64,000 nucleotides of DNA from Mesoplasma chauliocola. GTDB lineage: Bacteria; Bacillota_I; Bacilli_A; Mycoplasmatales; Mycoplasmataceae. The notes under the pieces were generated by a model. The model did no database searches. It had not been told where the DNA came from and saw nothing but the letters and a program-made list of their open reading frames with translations. The DNA lies in contig NZ_CP023173.1 in NCBI RefSeq assembly GCF_002290085.1, positions 522,501 through 586,500 of the forward strand. The letters are read 5' to 3'. The translations under genes were made by a program, and so were the position numbers. This document shows, one piece after another, positions 1-13,603 of the stretch (positions are counted from its first letter, which is position 1; the number at the start of each line of letters is the position of its first letter).

Positions 1-56
1 CTAATAGCGCTGATAATAAACTAATTAAACAAATATATTTAATTGATCATCTTTTT

Positions 57-1001
57 TTATTCAAAACAGTCACCTATCTTCAAATCATTTAGATTATTTA
101 ACTTGTAATTATTTGCTTCAATCATTTTTTTGCCTGTTCTTTGAATTAATAAAATTAATATTTGTTGATCTAAAGTCTGCACAATAATTCCTTCATTATT
201 AATATCAAGAATTGTTCCTGGTTTTTGATTAATAACTTTTTGATTAATAACTTTTGCCTTTTCAATCTTATATCTTTCTTGACCTTTAAAAGTATGTGCA
301 ATTGGTCTTGGTGCTAAACTTCTAATGTGATTTCAAATGTTAATAGCTGAATCATTTCAATTAATTTTTTCTTCTTCTGTTGTAATATTTTTTGAAAAAG
401 TAACTTCTTCTTCAACTTGAGGAATTGGTACTAATTCATTATTATATATTTTAATTAAGTTTTCTTTAATCATTTTTTGCCCAAGTACAGCTAACTTTTC
501 AAACATTGTTCCAGAATTATCTTCATCTGTTATTTTTATTGCTTCTTGAATATAATAATCACCAGCATCCATTTTCTTAACCATTTTCATAATTGAAATT
601 CCAGTTTGAGAATCACCATTTTTAATAGCATATTGAATTGGAGCACCACCACGATACTTTGGCAATAAACTTCCATGAATATTGATTGAATCTATTTTTG
701 GTAATTCAAGAATTTTAGTTGGCACAAATTGCCCATATGCACAAGTTACAATAAAATCACACTCATATTGTCTAATTTCATCAAAAGCTTCTAAGATTTT
801 AATTGGTTGAATCACTTTTAGATTATTTTTTATTGCTACTTGTTTAACGGGTGTAGGCATTAACTCTTTTTTTCTTCCAACAGGTCTATCTGGTTGAGAA
901 ATAACTAATTTGACTTCCACATTTTTCATTTTAATTAAAGTTTCAAGAATACTTGCTCCGATTTGTGGAGTTCCACAGAATATAACCTTTATTTTATCCA
1001 T
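57..1001 (-). CDS. fmt: methionyl-tRNA formyltransferase
   Basis: Transfers a formyl group from 10-formyltetrahydrofolate to initiator Met-tRNA in the cytoplasm. The 314-residue protein has the usual family length. The N-terminus carries the VIFCGTPQIGASIL strand-loop, followed by the formyltransferase signature around residues 105-115 with catalytic Asn-Ile-His (INIHGSLLPKYRGGAPIQ), then DAGD near residue 145. The C-terminal OB-like domain follows. An in-frame TGA around 357 must be read as Trp, and another at 333, so the gene is interrupted under the standard code. The ATG at 999-1001 gives the canonical start. The upstream gene's stop overlaps this start by 8 nt, so the two are probably translationally coupled. 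Confidence 0.95.
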
Positions 1002-3114
1002 TTTGTTCCTCCACTAATTCTTTTACTTTTTTTAATATAACAACCATTGCTAAAGTATCTCTATCACAATATTTTAACATTCCTTCTTGTACTTTTAGAT
1101 CTCATGCTGCTTGAGGAATTCTTCCATCAACAAATTTTCTAAATGTTTCGCTGGCTTTATCACCTTTATTAATAACTAAGTCATTATATGAAAAGTTTGG
1201 ATCCAAACTTGGTTGGGTTTTTTTGATTGAAAAACTTCCTTTAAAGTTTGGATGATAAATTAAGAAAGAAGGTCTTCCTGTATTTTTATCACTTTTAAAA
1301 AAATCCATTAAATCAACCGTATTTTGAATTATATACGCTAAAGGTTTTGCGTATTTTGGAAATAGCATTGCCAGTTTTCTTAATACACCTTGTTCAAAAC
1401 TTTTGTTATAAGCTACATAAATTCCTGGTCCATGTTTAAAACAATCTTTAATAAAGTTTTCCATAAATTTAATTCTTGGATCTGTTTCTTGTTGATTACT
1501 TAAAAAACTATAATGATGCATTGTTTCTGGTTTTTTGTAATCATAATTTTCATCAACAATAACATCAATTGAGTATTGAAATGGAGTTTGATAATAAGTA
1601 TTAACTAAATTAAATCTTGGTATTGCTCATTTTGCTGTTTCAAAATCATACATATAAATTGGGAACTTCTTATATGTATTTAAAAATTCATTAATAAATT
1701 CAATATTATCGAAATCAATTACCCTTCATTTTGTTTCATCATTAGGATATTGTTTTTTCAAGTTATAAACTTCAAATAGCCTTTTAGCAGTATGATTTTT
1801 TTCAAAAAATGATTGACCTTTAGCATCTAAGACTACACTTTGTTCAAAAATACTTTCATAATCTTTGAAGTAAGGTGATTTAGAATTTCTGATTACATGA
1901 GATTTATTTGCACGAGGAAATCCTGTTATATGTCAGAAACCTGGTTCATTTTTATCAAATCAATTCATAACATGAAAACAATCATCATAATTTGAATAGT
2001 TCATTGCATAATTTCAACCAAGCTTTTTATTTTTTTTAAAACTTAATGTACATTTTTTATTATGCATAAATTCAGGAATTTCATTTTCTTCTTTTCCAAT
2101 TGCTAAATATTTAGAAATATTCATGAAGATTTCATCTAAATTAAAATTTTCTTTAAAATCTTTTAAATCTTGTTTTAGTGTTACTCTTTTTTTGTCTGTT
2201 CCATATGTTAAATAGTCCAATTGAACTAATTTCATTAAATCAACTTCAATTGGTTCTTTGTCATATTCAACTGTAAAATCACTATTAACAAAATCTTTAA
2301 TTTCTTCATAAGTAATTTTTCCTAAATTTGCAATAAATTTTTTTGCTTGATGACCAAATGTTTTCTCAGTAATAACTAAATCAGAATTCATAATGTAATC
2401 AGAATTAATTTTTGCAATGCAAATATCATCAACAATAAAACCACATTTTTCTAAAACGTATACTTGGTACATTAAGTCAAAAAAATGTTCTGCTTTTACT
2501 TTTGTTGTTGCTTTAGCTTCAATTATTTCTACATGTTTATTTTCTTTAATTTTTAAAACATCACATCTTGTTCTAATTTTTTCTTCATCAAAGCTAAATG
2601 CTGCTTCATAAATATATTCATAATTATTTGATGCTAATAATTCTTTTGTTTTAATTTCTGCTTCAACAAATTTGTATTCTTCTAAATCAGCTGTTTGCTT
2701 TTTAATTTTTCTTTTTTCATTAGCTAAAATATTTACCATATTAAAGTATTCTTTTACCTTTGAACCAAAAGCATTTCCATCTTCAATTGTTTCACCAGCA
2801 AATAACTCAGGGTCAAATCCTGTTTCAGATTCTCATGCATTATTTCATTGTTCTAAAAATTCTTCTTTTTCAATTTCATCCATTGAATCCATATTTAAGT
2901 ATGCTGAAAATAAATCAATTGATTCTGCTGATTTTGAAAATTCTTTTTCATCTTCTAAACTACCATCAATGTCTAATTCAAAAATCTTATCTTTTTTTCA
3001 TTTAACTGCTTTTGCAAAGTTTTGTTTGTTATCTCATATTCATGCTTTTTTAATGCATTCTTTCATAGCCATTTTAAATGTCTCTTTATTTACTTTTGTT
3101 ATTAAATTACTCAT
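994..3114 (-). CDS. DUF2779-domain protein, nuclease-like
   Basis: A 706-residue cytoplasmic protein, read with TGA as Trp. Residues about 180-230 contain a RCDVL...VEIIEAKA pattern (Asp, then Glu-x-Lys) as in PD-(D/E)xK nucleases. The C-terminal half matches the DUF2779 pattern: YDFET, then an aromatic-proline stretch, a PFQYSIDVIV strand, and VAYNKSFEQGVLRKLA, which resemble DEDD/RNase H-fold 3'-5' exonucleases. The ATG at 3112-3114 has an AGAAGG ribosome binding site. The gene ends 8 nt inside fmt. Family members are common in mollicutes but their function is not established; a DNA or RNA processing nuclease is an inference from the motifs. Confidence 0.8.
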
Positions 3115-3195
3115 ATTTGACCTTCTTGATTTATTTCTTATACTTTATATTTTACTAAATAAGTTTTTGCTATGTTTTTTAAAATTGAAAATATA

Positions 3196-3234
3196 TTAAA
3201 AAAATGACAAGCATGATTAATGTTTGTCATTTTT
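3196..3234 (-). terminator. rho-independent terminator after ABC exporter
   Basis: The stem AAATGACAA / TTGTCATTT with a 14-nt loop is followed on the minus strand by a T run, 12 nt past the stop of the ABC exporter at 3246. Confidence 0.8.
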
Positions 3235-3245
3235 ATTAATTAAAA

Positions 3246-5222
3246 CTAATCCATTAAACCAGCTTTGTATAAATTTTGAAAATGTCCTGGTTTTGCTTTT
3301 AAATCATTGAAAGTTCCAGTTTGAACAATTCCTATTCCATCTTTTCCTAAAACAATAATTTGATCAGCATTTTTAATTGTTGATAAACGGTGAGCAATTG
3401 AAATTGTTGTTCTTCCAACCATTAACACTTCAAGTTTTTCTTGAATTTCTTTTTCAACAATATTATCTAAAGCACTTGTGGCTTCATCCAAGATTAAAAC
3501 TTGTGGGTCTTTTAAAAACATTCTAGCAATAATCATTCTTTGTTTTTGACCACCAGATAGCATAAAACCACGTTCTCCAAGAATTGTTTGATAACCTTCT
3601 GGTCAAGTCATAATTAAATCATGTAACTCAGCTTTCTTACATGCTTCGATAACTTCCTCGTTAGTTGCATTGAATCTACCATACTTAACATTTTCAAAAA
3701 CATCACCATAAAGAATTTGAGGATCTTGTTCGACATATCCAACATGATTTAAATAACTTGATAACTTTACGTCTTTTAAATTTACCTTATCATTAATTAT
3801 AATTTCACCTTCAGTTGGATCATAAAATCTTAGTAATAATCTAGATATTGTAGATTTACCACTTCCAGTCTCACCAACAAATGCATATGATTTACCTTTT
3901 TCAAAAGTAAAATTAAATTTAGGTAAGATTTGTTTTGATGGTTTTTCAGGATAAGCAAAGCTAACTTGTTTAAATACTATGTCGCCATCAATTGATTTAA
4001 CTTCAACACCATCATTATAATGTGGATTCATAATTGATGTAGCTTTGATAGTTCCTTCAATACGTTGAGCTGATACAGAAGCTTGCGCTATTCCAACAGC
4101 TGACATAACAACTTGGAATAATGGCCCAACCATTATTCCTTGAGCTAAAGTGAATGAAGCAAATGTACCCATAAAAAATACTAAACTTGCTCCGCTTTTT
4201 AGTGCTTCATCATTTCCATATTTTAACATTGCTACTCCAATTGAAATAAATTGAATAAAACTAATTCCAGAAAATAGAATTGTTATCATTAACGCTTGAA
4301 CTTTAGCAAGTTTAGTTGATTCAACATAATATTCTCTATGTAATTGGTTAAAATGTTCAGTTTCATAATTTTCTGTACCTGTTGCTTTTATTAATCTAAC
4401 AGTTGAAATTCTATCAGTAACATTCCCATTAATATCTGTGATAACTTCACGAACTTTTGTAATATGTTTTTTTGTGAAACCAAATGAAATCAACATTAAT
4501 AGTAATACTACAAAAAACATTCCTAAAACTGAAGCTGCTAATGTAGGTTCAAAAATAAACATCATTATTGATGCACCAATGATTGTAAAAAATGCACTTA
4601 TTAAAGTTACAGGAACTTGCGCTGATTGATCACCAACTATTTGTGTATCAGAAATAACCTTAGTTATGATTTCACCAATTTTTTTATCTGAATAATATGA
4701 TATATCTTGTCTAACTAAAGCTTCTAGTGATTTATTTCTCAAATCTATTTCAATTCTTTTTGAAAGTAAAACTGAAAAATATTGTGATAAAAAAGAAACA
4801 AAGGCACTAAGTAAAACTATTCCCATTGCTATTCCTAGAGTTGTTTGTCAATGAAGACCTCAAAAATCTGGATCCTTAATATGTGTAGTTCCTTCTGCTA
4901 TTGCAACCTGTTGAGCTATTTTGTCAGATATGTCCATTGTCATTTGTCTTGTTAATAAAGGTATTAATACAGATGATACTACTGAAATAATTGTTAGAAA
5001 AATAATTATTGATGATAATTTTCATTCATACTTAAAATATGTTCGAATCATTGAGAAAAAACTTCCACGAGTTTTAGCTCATGTTTTATCCTTTTCAATG
5101 ATTTTGTTATATTGTTCATCATGTTCTTCTTGTGTTATTTGTTTATTTTTTAGTTTAGTATTTAAAGTTTTAGATTCTTTAATATATTCATCATTTAAAA
5201 TTTTGTATTCTTTTTGTTTCAT
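3246..5222 (-). CDS. ABC exporter, fused membrane and ATPase domains
   Basis: A 658-residue half-transporter of the multidrug/lipid exporter type (ABC transmembrane type 1). The first 60 residues are charged and cytoplasmic, then about six membrane segments up to residue 370. The ATPase domain has Walker A GETGSGKS, a Q-loop region (HVGYVEQDPQ), the signature LSGGQKQR, Walker [12 protein letters not shown] and the H-loop SIAHRLS, so it should be catalytically competent. The start ATG at 5220-5222 is preceded by AAAGGTGG. It is a paralogue of the pair at 23983-27652, sharing segments such as [13 protein letters not shown]. Acting alone it could homodimerise. The substrate cannot be told from sequence. 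Confidence 0.9.
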
Positions 5223-5237
5223 ATTTCCACCTTTTTA

Positions 5238-5268
5238 ATAAAAAAGTAACTTTATTAAAAAGCTACTT
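5238..5268 (-). terminator. weak rho-independent terminator
   Basis: The stem AAGTA / TACTT plus an outer T run lies downstream of the hypothetical gene 5316-5933. The stem is short, so termination may be partial. Confidence 0.5.
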
Positions 5269-5315
5269 TAAATTCTAATAATTCTATCACTATTAAATAT
5301 TATTATCAATGAACT

Positions 5316-5933
5316 TTAATTTCCTTTTTTACTACGAATAGGAACAAATTTTTCTTTATGCTCAGTTGTTTTTTGAATAACTGGGTTCTTTTTATTTTCT
5401 TTAGCCTCTGCACGAATCTTTTTGATTTCTTCTTTTTCAATTTTAGCTAATTCTTTTTCTTTAATACGTTCTGATTTTCTAATTGCATTTCTTTCTTCTT
5501 TAGTTAATTTAATCTCTTTTTGACCAATTGCAATTCTTTGTTCAGTTTCGCTTAAATCCAAGATTGTATTGACAACTCATTTAGTTGCATAATTTTTTTT
5601 ATCAATTTTAGTTGTTATACCCTCAACTTCATATGCTCTTCTTTCAATTGCTTTTTGAGTCTTAGGTTCAATTAATTCAACAACTACATCAAATACATCA
5701 CGGTATTTATATTCTGGTCCTTTTCTTGAATAAACTTTTTCAAATTCAACTCTAATATTTTTTCTGTTGTCTGTTTTAGCTAAAAATGCTTTTATTTCAT
5801 TTCTAACTGCTTTATATCTTTGTTCTTTTTCTTTTTTAGCTGCTTTTTTTCCAGTAATTGTTGTAATGATTACAAATCCTACAACAACAACTAACATAAC
5901 TAAAAGAATTATTAATCCTGCACTATTACCCAT
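5316..5933 (-). CDS. membrane-anchored charged protein of unknown function
   Basis: I do not recognise this 205-residue protein. It begins with one hydrophobic segment (residues 4-27, LIILLVMLVVVVGFVIITTI) followed by a Lys-rich stop-transfer stretch, so it is probably anchored in the membrane with the rest in the cytoplasm. Residues 50-115 look like a small beta-rich domain, and residues 130-205 are very rich in Lys and Glu and likely helical. One TGA codon at 5577 is read as Trp; without it the gene splits in two. A GGATG-type ribosome binding site lies about 10 nt before the ATG. It sits alone between mnmA and the ABC exporter. Confidence 0.7.
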
Positions 5934-5988
5934 ATAAATGTCATCCTTTTTTTGTTTCCTTTAATATTATAAATTATTTTTTAGAAAA

Positions 5989-7122
<1,134 letters not shown>

Positions 7123-7126
7123 TTAA

Positions 7127-7152
7127 ACAAAAAAATTACTCAAACGAGTAAT
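7127..7152 (-). terminator. rho-independent terminator after purine permease
   Basis: The perfect 7-bp stem ATTACTC / GAGTAAT with a 4-nt loop, followed by seven or more T on the minus strand, lies between the permease stop and mnmA. Confidence 0.85.
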
Positions 7153-7184
7153 TTAATTTTATCATTTTTTTTGTTTAATTCAAT

Positions 7185-8735
7185 CTATTGTATGAACGCA
7201 AATGCTATGAAATAAACTACAAATAATACTGATAAGAAGTAAACTGCAGGGTGAACCTGTTTTGCTTTTCCTGTAACCATCATCATAAATGAATATGAAA
7301 TGAATGCCATTGCAACACCATTTGCTATTTCATAAGTTGCTATCATAAATAAAATTGATAAGAAAGTAGGTACCAAGAATTCTGGTTTTTCTCATTCAAC
7401 ATGTGCTGCTTCTTTAATCATCATAATTCCTATAAATACACAAGCTGCACTTGTTATTGGTTGAGGAATCAATTTGAAAATTGGGAATAAAACAATGGCT
7501 AACAAGAATAATATACCATTTACTAGAGCTGCTAAACCTGTTTTTGCACCTTGTTCAATCCCTGCTGCTGACTCTGCAAAAACTCCTAATGGTGTTGTTC
7601 CTGTAACAGATGCCATCATAGTTCCCATTGAATCAACAATTAATGCTTTTTGACTAATTTCTTTATGTTGATTTGTTTTTTGATCTAATTGATGCGTAAA
7701 TGCTGCCATTGTGCCAGTAGCATCAAAGAAATTAATTAGCATAACAACAAAAATTGAAATGTAAGTTATTGGTGATGTTCAAATCTTTGTATTTGCAAAT
7801 GCTTTAAATGTTGAAGTTCAATTTAAAGCAAAACCATTAAAATCATATTTTCATCCATCTCATTTTTTTAGATTTGCTGCTTGCAACATTTTTGTTGCTT
7901 GTGAATCACTTGGAATTGTAGATGCTAATATTAAAGTAATTATAAACATAATCAAAATTGCTAATGCAACAGCTCCTGGAACTTTTTTAAATGCTAAAAA
8001 TAAAATTATTAGTAAAGTTATTGATCCCAATAAGATAGGTAAGTAATTTTCTCTCAATATCCCTAACTTAGCGACTGGTATTCCTGAACTGTCTTGCCCA
8101 AGTCATCCCATGCCTGCTATTCCAACATAAGATATAAATAACCCAATCCCAATCCCAATTGCTAATACAACTCCTTTTGGAATTGATTTAACAATTAATG
8201 ATCTTAGTGGCGTCAATGAAACTGTTACAAAAACTATTGATGATAACATTGTTACAATCATTGCTCCTTCGAATCCTAAAGGACCTCCAATGTTATAAGT
8301 TACCAATGCATTCATACCCATTGATGTTGACATTGCAACAGGAATGTTTGCAAATAGTCCCATTAAAATACAGCAAATACCTGATACCAATGCTGTAGCA
8401 AAGAAAATACCAAATTCATTCATTTTATAAGGATTTAAGGCTTCACCAGTTAATCCTTCTGGAGTATTGATACTTGTCATTCCTGAAACTATTGAAGGGT
8501 TAACTGTTAGAATATAAATCAATGCTAAAAAAGTTGTTAGTCCTCCAATAATTTCTTTTTTCATAATTGCACCCAAAGTATCAAATTTAAAGTACTTTTC
8601 AATTGAACGGATGGCTTTATTGTTGCTGAATACGAAAGCCTCCTTGTTTCTCTGAGCTGTTTGCTCTGGAGTTTCATTTAGAAATAATTCAGATTCATTC
8701 TCTACTTGAATCTTCTTCGTTTTTTTATTATCCAT
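7185..8735 (-). CDS. AzgA-type purine (adenine/guanine/hypoxanthine) permease
   Basis: A 516-residue polytopic membrane protein of the NCS2 family, AzgA branch, which imports purine bases by proton symport. Features seen include an early GGLTTFLALIYILTVNPSI membrane segment, MSTSMGMNALVTY, a glycine-rich GVVLAIGIGIGLFISYVG helix, and the family motif NFFDATGTMAAFTHQ, followed by TGTTPLGVFAESAAG. Several TGA codons are read as Trp. The ATG at 8733-8735 is preferred over an in-frame upstream ATG at 8813, which lies inside the riboswitch terminator. The gene stands behind a purine riboswitch, which agrees with the substrate. Whether it prefers adenine, guanine or hypoxanthine cannot be told. Confidence 0.92.
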
Positions 8736-8780
8736 TTTGCCTATTCTTTCTATGTATAAAATTCCAATGAAGAACTCAGC

Positions 8781-8835
8781 AAAAAATAAAAAATAGTTTT
8801 CACTATACGACAAAAATGCGCATGGTGAAAACTAT
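8781..8835 (-). terminator. riboswitch expression-platform terminator
   Basis: Perfect 11-bp stem ATAGTTTTCAC / GTGAAAACTAT with a 21-nt loop, then TTTTTTATTTTTT on the minus strand. It abuts the aptamer. Its AGTTTT and AAAACT halves repeat those of aptamer stem P1, so an antiterminator could form by pairing the 5' strand of P1 with the terminator's first arm. Because P1 and the terminator can coexist, ligand is predicted to switch the permease off. That is an inference from pairing only. Confidence 0.85.
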
Positions 8836-8903
8836 AAAACTCATAATCTAACATAGGTGTTAGGTAGAGACTCCTTCCCAATATGAAGGATTATACAAGT
8901 TTT
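8836..8903 (-). promoter_or_regulatory. purine riboswitch aptamer, adenine-type specificity base
   Basis: Read on the minus strand, the aptamer has P1 (AAAACTTGTA / TATGAGTTTT), the conserved TATAATC, P2 (CCTTC / GAAGG) with loop ATATTGG, the joining element GTCTCTACC, P3 (CTAACA / TGTTAG), and GATTATG before the 3' strand of P1. These match the purine riboswitch core. The base at the Watson-Crick reading position (xpt position 74) is U, as in adenine riboswitches; guanine types have C. Loop L3 is only CCTA, three bases shorter than the usual seven, though the CC that pairs with the GG of L2 is present. It precedes an AzgA-type permease. Confidence 0.9.
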
Positions 8904-8945
8904 CATATTCATTTTATACAAAATGATTTTATACAAAATAAATAA
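8904..8945 (-). promoter_or_regulatory. candidate promoter with duplicated -10 box
   Basis: A 15-nt unit, ATTTTATACAAAATG on the plus strand, is tandemly repeated at 8911-8925 and 8926-8940 with one mismatch. Each copy gives the extended -10 TGTATAAAAT on the minus strand. Transcription from the proximal box would begin about at the first base of aptamer stem P1. No clear -35 is seen. Confidence 0.55.
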
Positions 8946-8954
8946 ATTTTTAAA

Positions 8955-8987
8955 TAAAAAAATCAACTTTAAATGATTGTTGATTTT
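8955..8987 (-). terminator. rho-independent terminator after dnaJ
   Basis: The 8-bp stem AAATCAAC / GTTGATTT followed by a T run on the minus strand overlaps the dnaJ stop codon. Confidence 0.8.
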
Positions 8988-10107
8988 ATTCAATATTATT
9001 TTTAGGTTTATAGTTTGATAATTCTTCAATTTCTTTTAGTAATTTTTTCTCTTCTTTTGAAACAGAAGATGGAACTGAAATATTAACTCTAATTAATAAA
9101 TCACCACGTTTATCAGAGCTCTGATTTTTAAATAATCCTTTATTGTGAACTTTAATAATTTGGCCTGAATGAACACCTTTAGGAACTTTTAGCCTTACAT
9201 CACCATCTAAAGTTTTAATTAATATCTCATTACCTAGGATCGCATCTATATAAGAAATATTATAATTCATAATTAAATCATCTGAATTGTTTATTAATTC
9301 AAATACATCATTTTCAAGTACATCAATAGTAACATATAAATCACCAGGCATTCCGCCTTCTAAAGAAGCGTGACCTTTTCCTCTTAAAACAAATTGTTGT
9401 CCAAGTCTAGCTCCTCTTGGTAATTCAAGTTCCACTTGTTCTCGTTTATGTTCAATACCTTTACCATGACATGATTTACATTTATTTTTAAATTCTTTAC
9501 CTACACCATTACATCTATCACAAGTGATTTGATTTTGAACTTGGAATGGACCCATTTGTTTATTAACAATAATTTGACCTGCACCATTACATCTAGTACA
9601 AATATTAACATCATTAGGATTTTCTGCTCCAACTCCATTACATCTTTCACAATTTTTAATTAAATTTAAATTGACCTTTTTAGTTACTCCAAAAACAAAC
9701 TCTCTAAATGTAAGTCTAACTTCGACTCCAACATCTTGTCCTTTTGATGGCCCTCTTCTTGATGAACGACGACTACCTCCACCAAATAAATCTGAGAAAA
9801 TGTCACCAAAGTCCATTCCACCACCCATGTTTGAGAAAAAGTCTTCAAATCCACCAAAACCAGATCCACCAAATCCTGAACTTCCATCAAAAGCTGCATG
9901 ACCAAATTGATCATACTTAGCTCTTTTATCAGCATCTAACAAAATACTTGCAGCTTCATTTACTTCTTTAAACTTTTCCTCAGCACCATTTTCCTTATTT
10001 ACATCTGGATGATACTTCTTGGCAAGTTTTCTGTAAGCACTTTTTATTTCTTGTTCTGTAGCTGTTTTAGAAACACCTAAAACTTCATAATAATCTTTTT
10101 TTGCCAT
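8986..10107 (-). CDS. dnaJ: chaperone DnaJ (Hsp40)
   Basis: Type I J-protein that delivers substrates to DnaK and stimulates its ATPase. The 373-residue protein has the full domain order: J domain (residues 4-70, HPD at about 33-35), a Gly/Phe-rich linker (about 75-125), four CxxCxGxG zinc repeats ([32 protein letters not shown], residues about 150-215), and the C-terminal substrate-binding domains. No TGA codon is needed. The ATG has an AAAGGA site 7 nt upstream. It follows dnaK with a terminator hairpin between, so its expression may be partly attenuated relative to dnaK. Confidence 0.98.
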   Translation of the reverse strand: MAKKDYYEVLGVSKTATEQEIKSAYRKLAKKYHPDVNKENGAEEKFKEVNEAASILLDADKRAKYDQFGHAAFDGSSGFGGSGFGGFEDFFSNMGGGMDFGDIFSDLFGGGSRRSSRRGPSKGQDVGVEVRLTFREFVFGVTKKVNLNLIKNCERCNGVGAENPNDVNICTRCNGAGQIIVNKQMGPFQVQNQITCDRCNGVGKEFKNKCKSCHGKGIEHKREQVELELPRGARLGQQFVLRGKGHASLEGGMPGDLYVTIDVLENDVFELINNSDDLIMNYNISYIDAILGNEILIKTLDGDVRLKVPKGVHSGQIIKVHNKGLFKNQSSDKRGDLLIRVNISVPSSVSKEEKKLLKEIEELSNYKPKNNIE

Positions 10108-10121
10108 GTTTTTTTCCTTTA

Positions 10122-10149
10122 AAAAATAAAACTAACATTTGTTAGTTTT
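10122..10149 (-). terminator. hairpin between dnaK and dnaJ
   Basis: The stem AAAACTAAC / GTTAGTTTT with a 4-nt loop followed by ATTTTTTA on the minus strand sits directly after dnaK. It could terminate most dnaK transcripts or stabilise their 3' end. Confidence 0.75.
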
Positions 10150-10154
10150 TAAAA

Positions 10155-12520
<2,366 letters not shown>

Positions 12521-12528
<8 letters not shown>

Positions 12529-13549
12529 TTTTATGATCATCTCCATTTATAATTTCTACAATCAAGTTAATTAATTGATTAGCTTGAGAATAATCAACTC
12601 TTTTAGGGCCAACTAGTGTTAACATAGTTGAACCTTGTTCTGTTTTAATTGCTGTTTCAACAATTGAAATATCACTTAAATCTTCAGAAATTTCTTCACC
12701 TATTTTTGTACTTATTTGAATCATCTTTTGATTTGAAACGTAACTTACATCAAATCAATCAAATGGTGACATGTTTTCCATAATATTAATTACTTTCTTT
12801 AATTTTTCAGTATCATTAAATTCTGGATTTTCTAACATATTTTTCATTCCTACAATTTCTTTTTTAGATTCCTTATTTTGTAATATGTTTGTCATAAATG
12901 TTTCTAAAATCAAATCATAGTTTTTAACTGTTTTTTGTAAATTTGGTTTTATAAGTAATATATTGCTTTCGATTTCTTTAACCGGAGTATCAACTAGACA
13001 ATCTGAAAAGATCTTTATTGATATTGATAAATCAGATAATGATATATCATTTAAGTTAAACAATTGATTTTGCATTTCTCCGTTTGAAAGAATGAAAATT
13101 ACTGATGCCATTGTTTCTGATAAAGGAATTAAATCAATTTTTTTAACCATTAATTCACTATTTAAGTTTTGTTTTGTCACAATTGCAGTCATTTTAGTCA
13201 TTTCACTAATTATTTGACTTGCTTGTTCTAAAACATTTTCAATTTTTGTTCCACGTTGAAATAAAATCACTTTTAAGTTTTCTTTCAAGCTTTCATTATA
13301 ATCATCAAATTCCATTAAGTGATCAACATAATATCTATAGCCCTTTGTTGAAGGAACTCTTCCAGATGACGTGTGCTGTTTCTCTAAATAATTTAGTTCT
13401 TCAAGTGCTGCTGAATCACTTCTAATTGTTGCACTTGATATTTTTATATCTAACAATTCCTGAATTCTTTTTGAACTAACTGCTTGGTTAGTTTTAATAT
13501 ATTCTGAAACTATTACTTTTAAAATTTTTGCTTGTCTTTCGCTTAACAT
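12521..13549 (-). CDS. hrcA: heat-shock repressor HrcA
   Basis: Represses class I heat-shock genes by binding CIRCE operators; GroEL usually keeps it active, although no groEL is present in this window. The 342-residue protein has the family's N-terminal winged helix (MLSERQAKILKVIVSEYI, SSATIRSDSAALEELNYLEK, HTSSGRVPSTKGYRYYVDH). A GAF-like middle region and a C-terminal dimerisation part follow. A TGA around 12755 is read as Trp. The ATG at 13547-13549 has AGGTGA upstream and gives the normal MLSERQ start; an in-frame TTG further up is unlikely. It is the first gene of hrcA-grpE-dnaK. Confidence 0.96.
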
Positions 13550-13568
13550 TTGATCACCTAACAATATT

Positions 13569-13595
13569 TTAGCACTCTATTGGTTAGATTGCTAC
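13569..13595 (-). promoter_or_regulatory. CIRCE operator before hrcA (degenerate right half)
   Basis: TTAGCACTC-N9-GATTGCTAC on the plus strand: the left half is consensus and the right half has two mismatches to GAGTGCTAA. Read on the minus strand, the consensus half runs into GTGCTAAAAT, so the probable -10 (TAAAAT) of hrcA overlaps the operator. HrcA binding would block its own operon. Confidence 0.88.
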
Positions 13596-13603
13596 TTATT
13601 TTT

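Noticed and set aside
2417..3199. Plus-strand open frames opposite the DUF2779 gene.
   Set aside because: Hydrophobic-looking products caused by complementing Lys/Glu-rich codons; the minus-strand gene has domain motifs.
8736..8813. Longer start for the purine permease (ATG at 8813).
   Set aside because: It lies inside the loop and stem of the riboswitch terminator; the ATG at 8733-8735 fits the gene better.
8841..9029. Short minus-strand frame between dnaJ and the permease.
   Set aside because: It runs across the dnaJ terminator and the riboswitch, has no ribosome binding site and no family motif.
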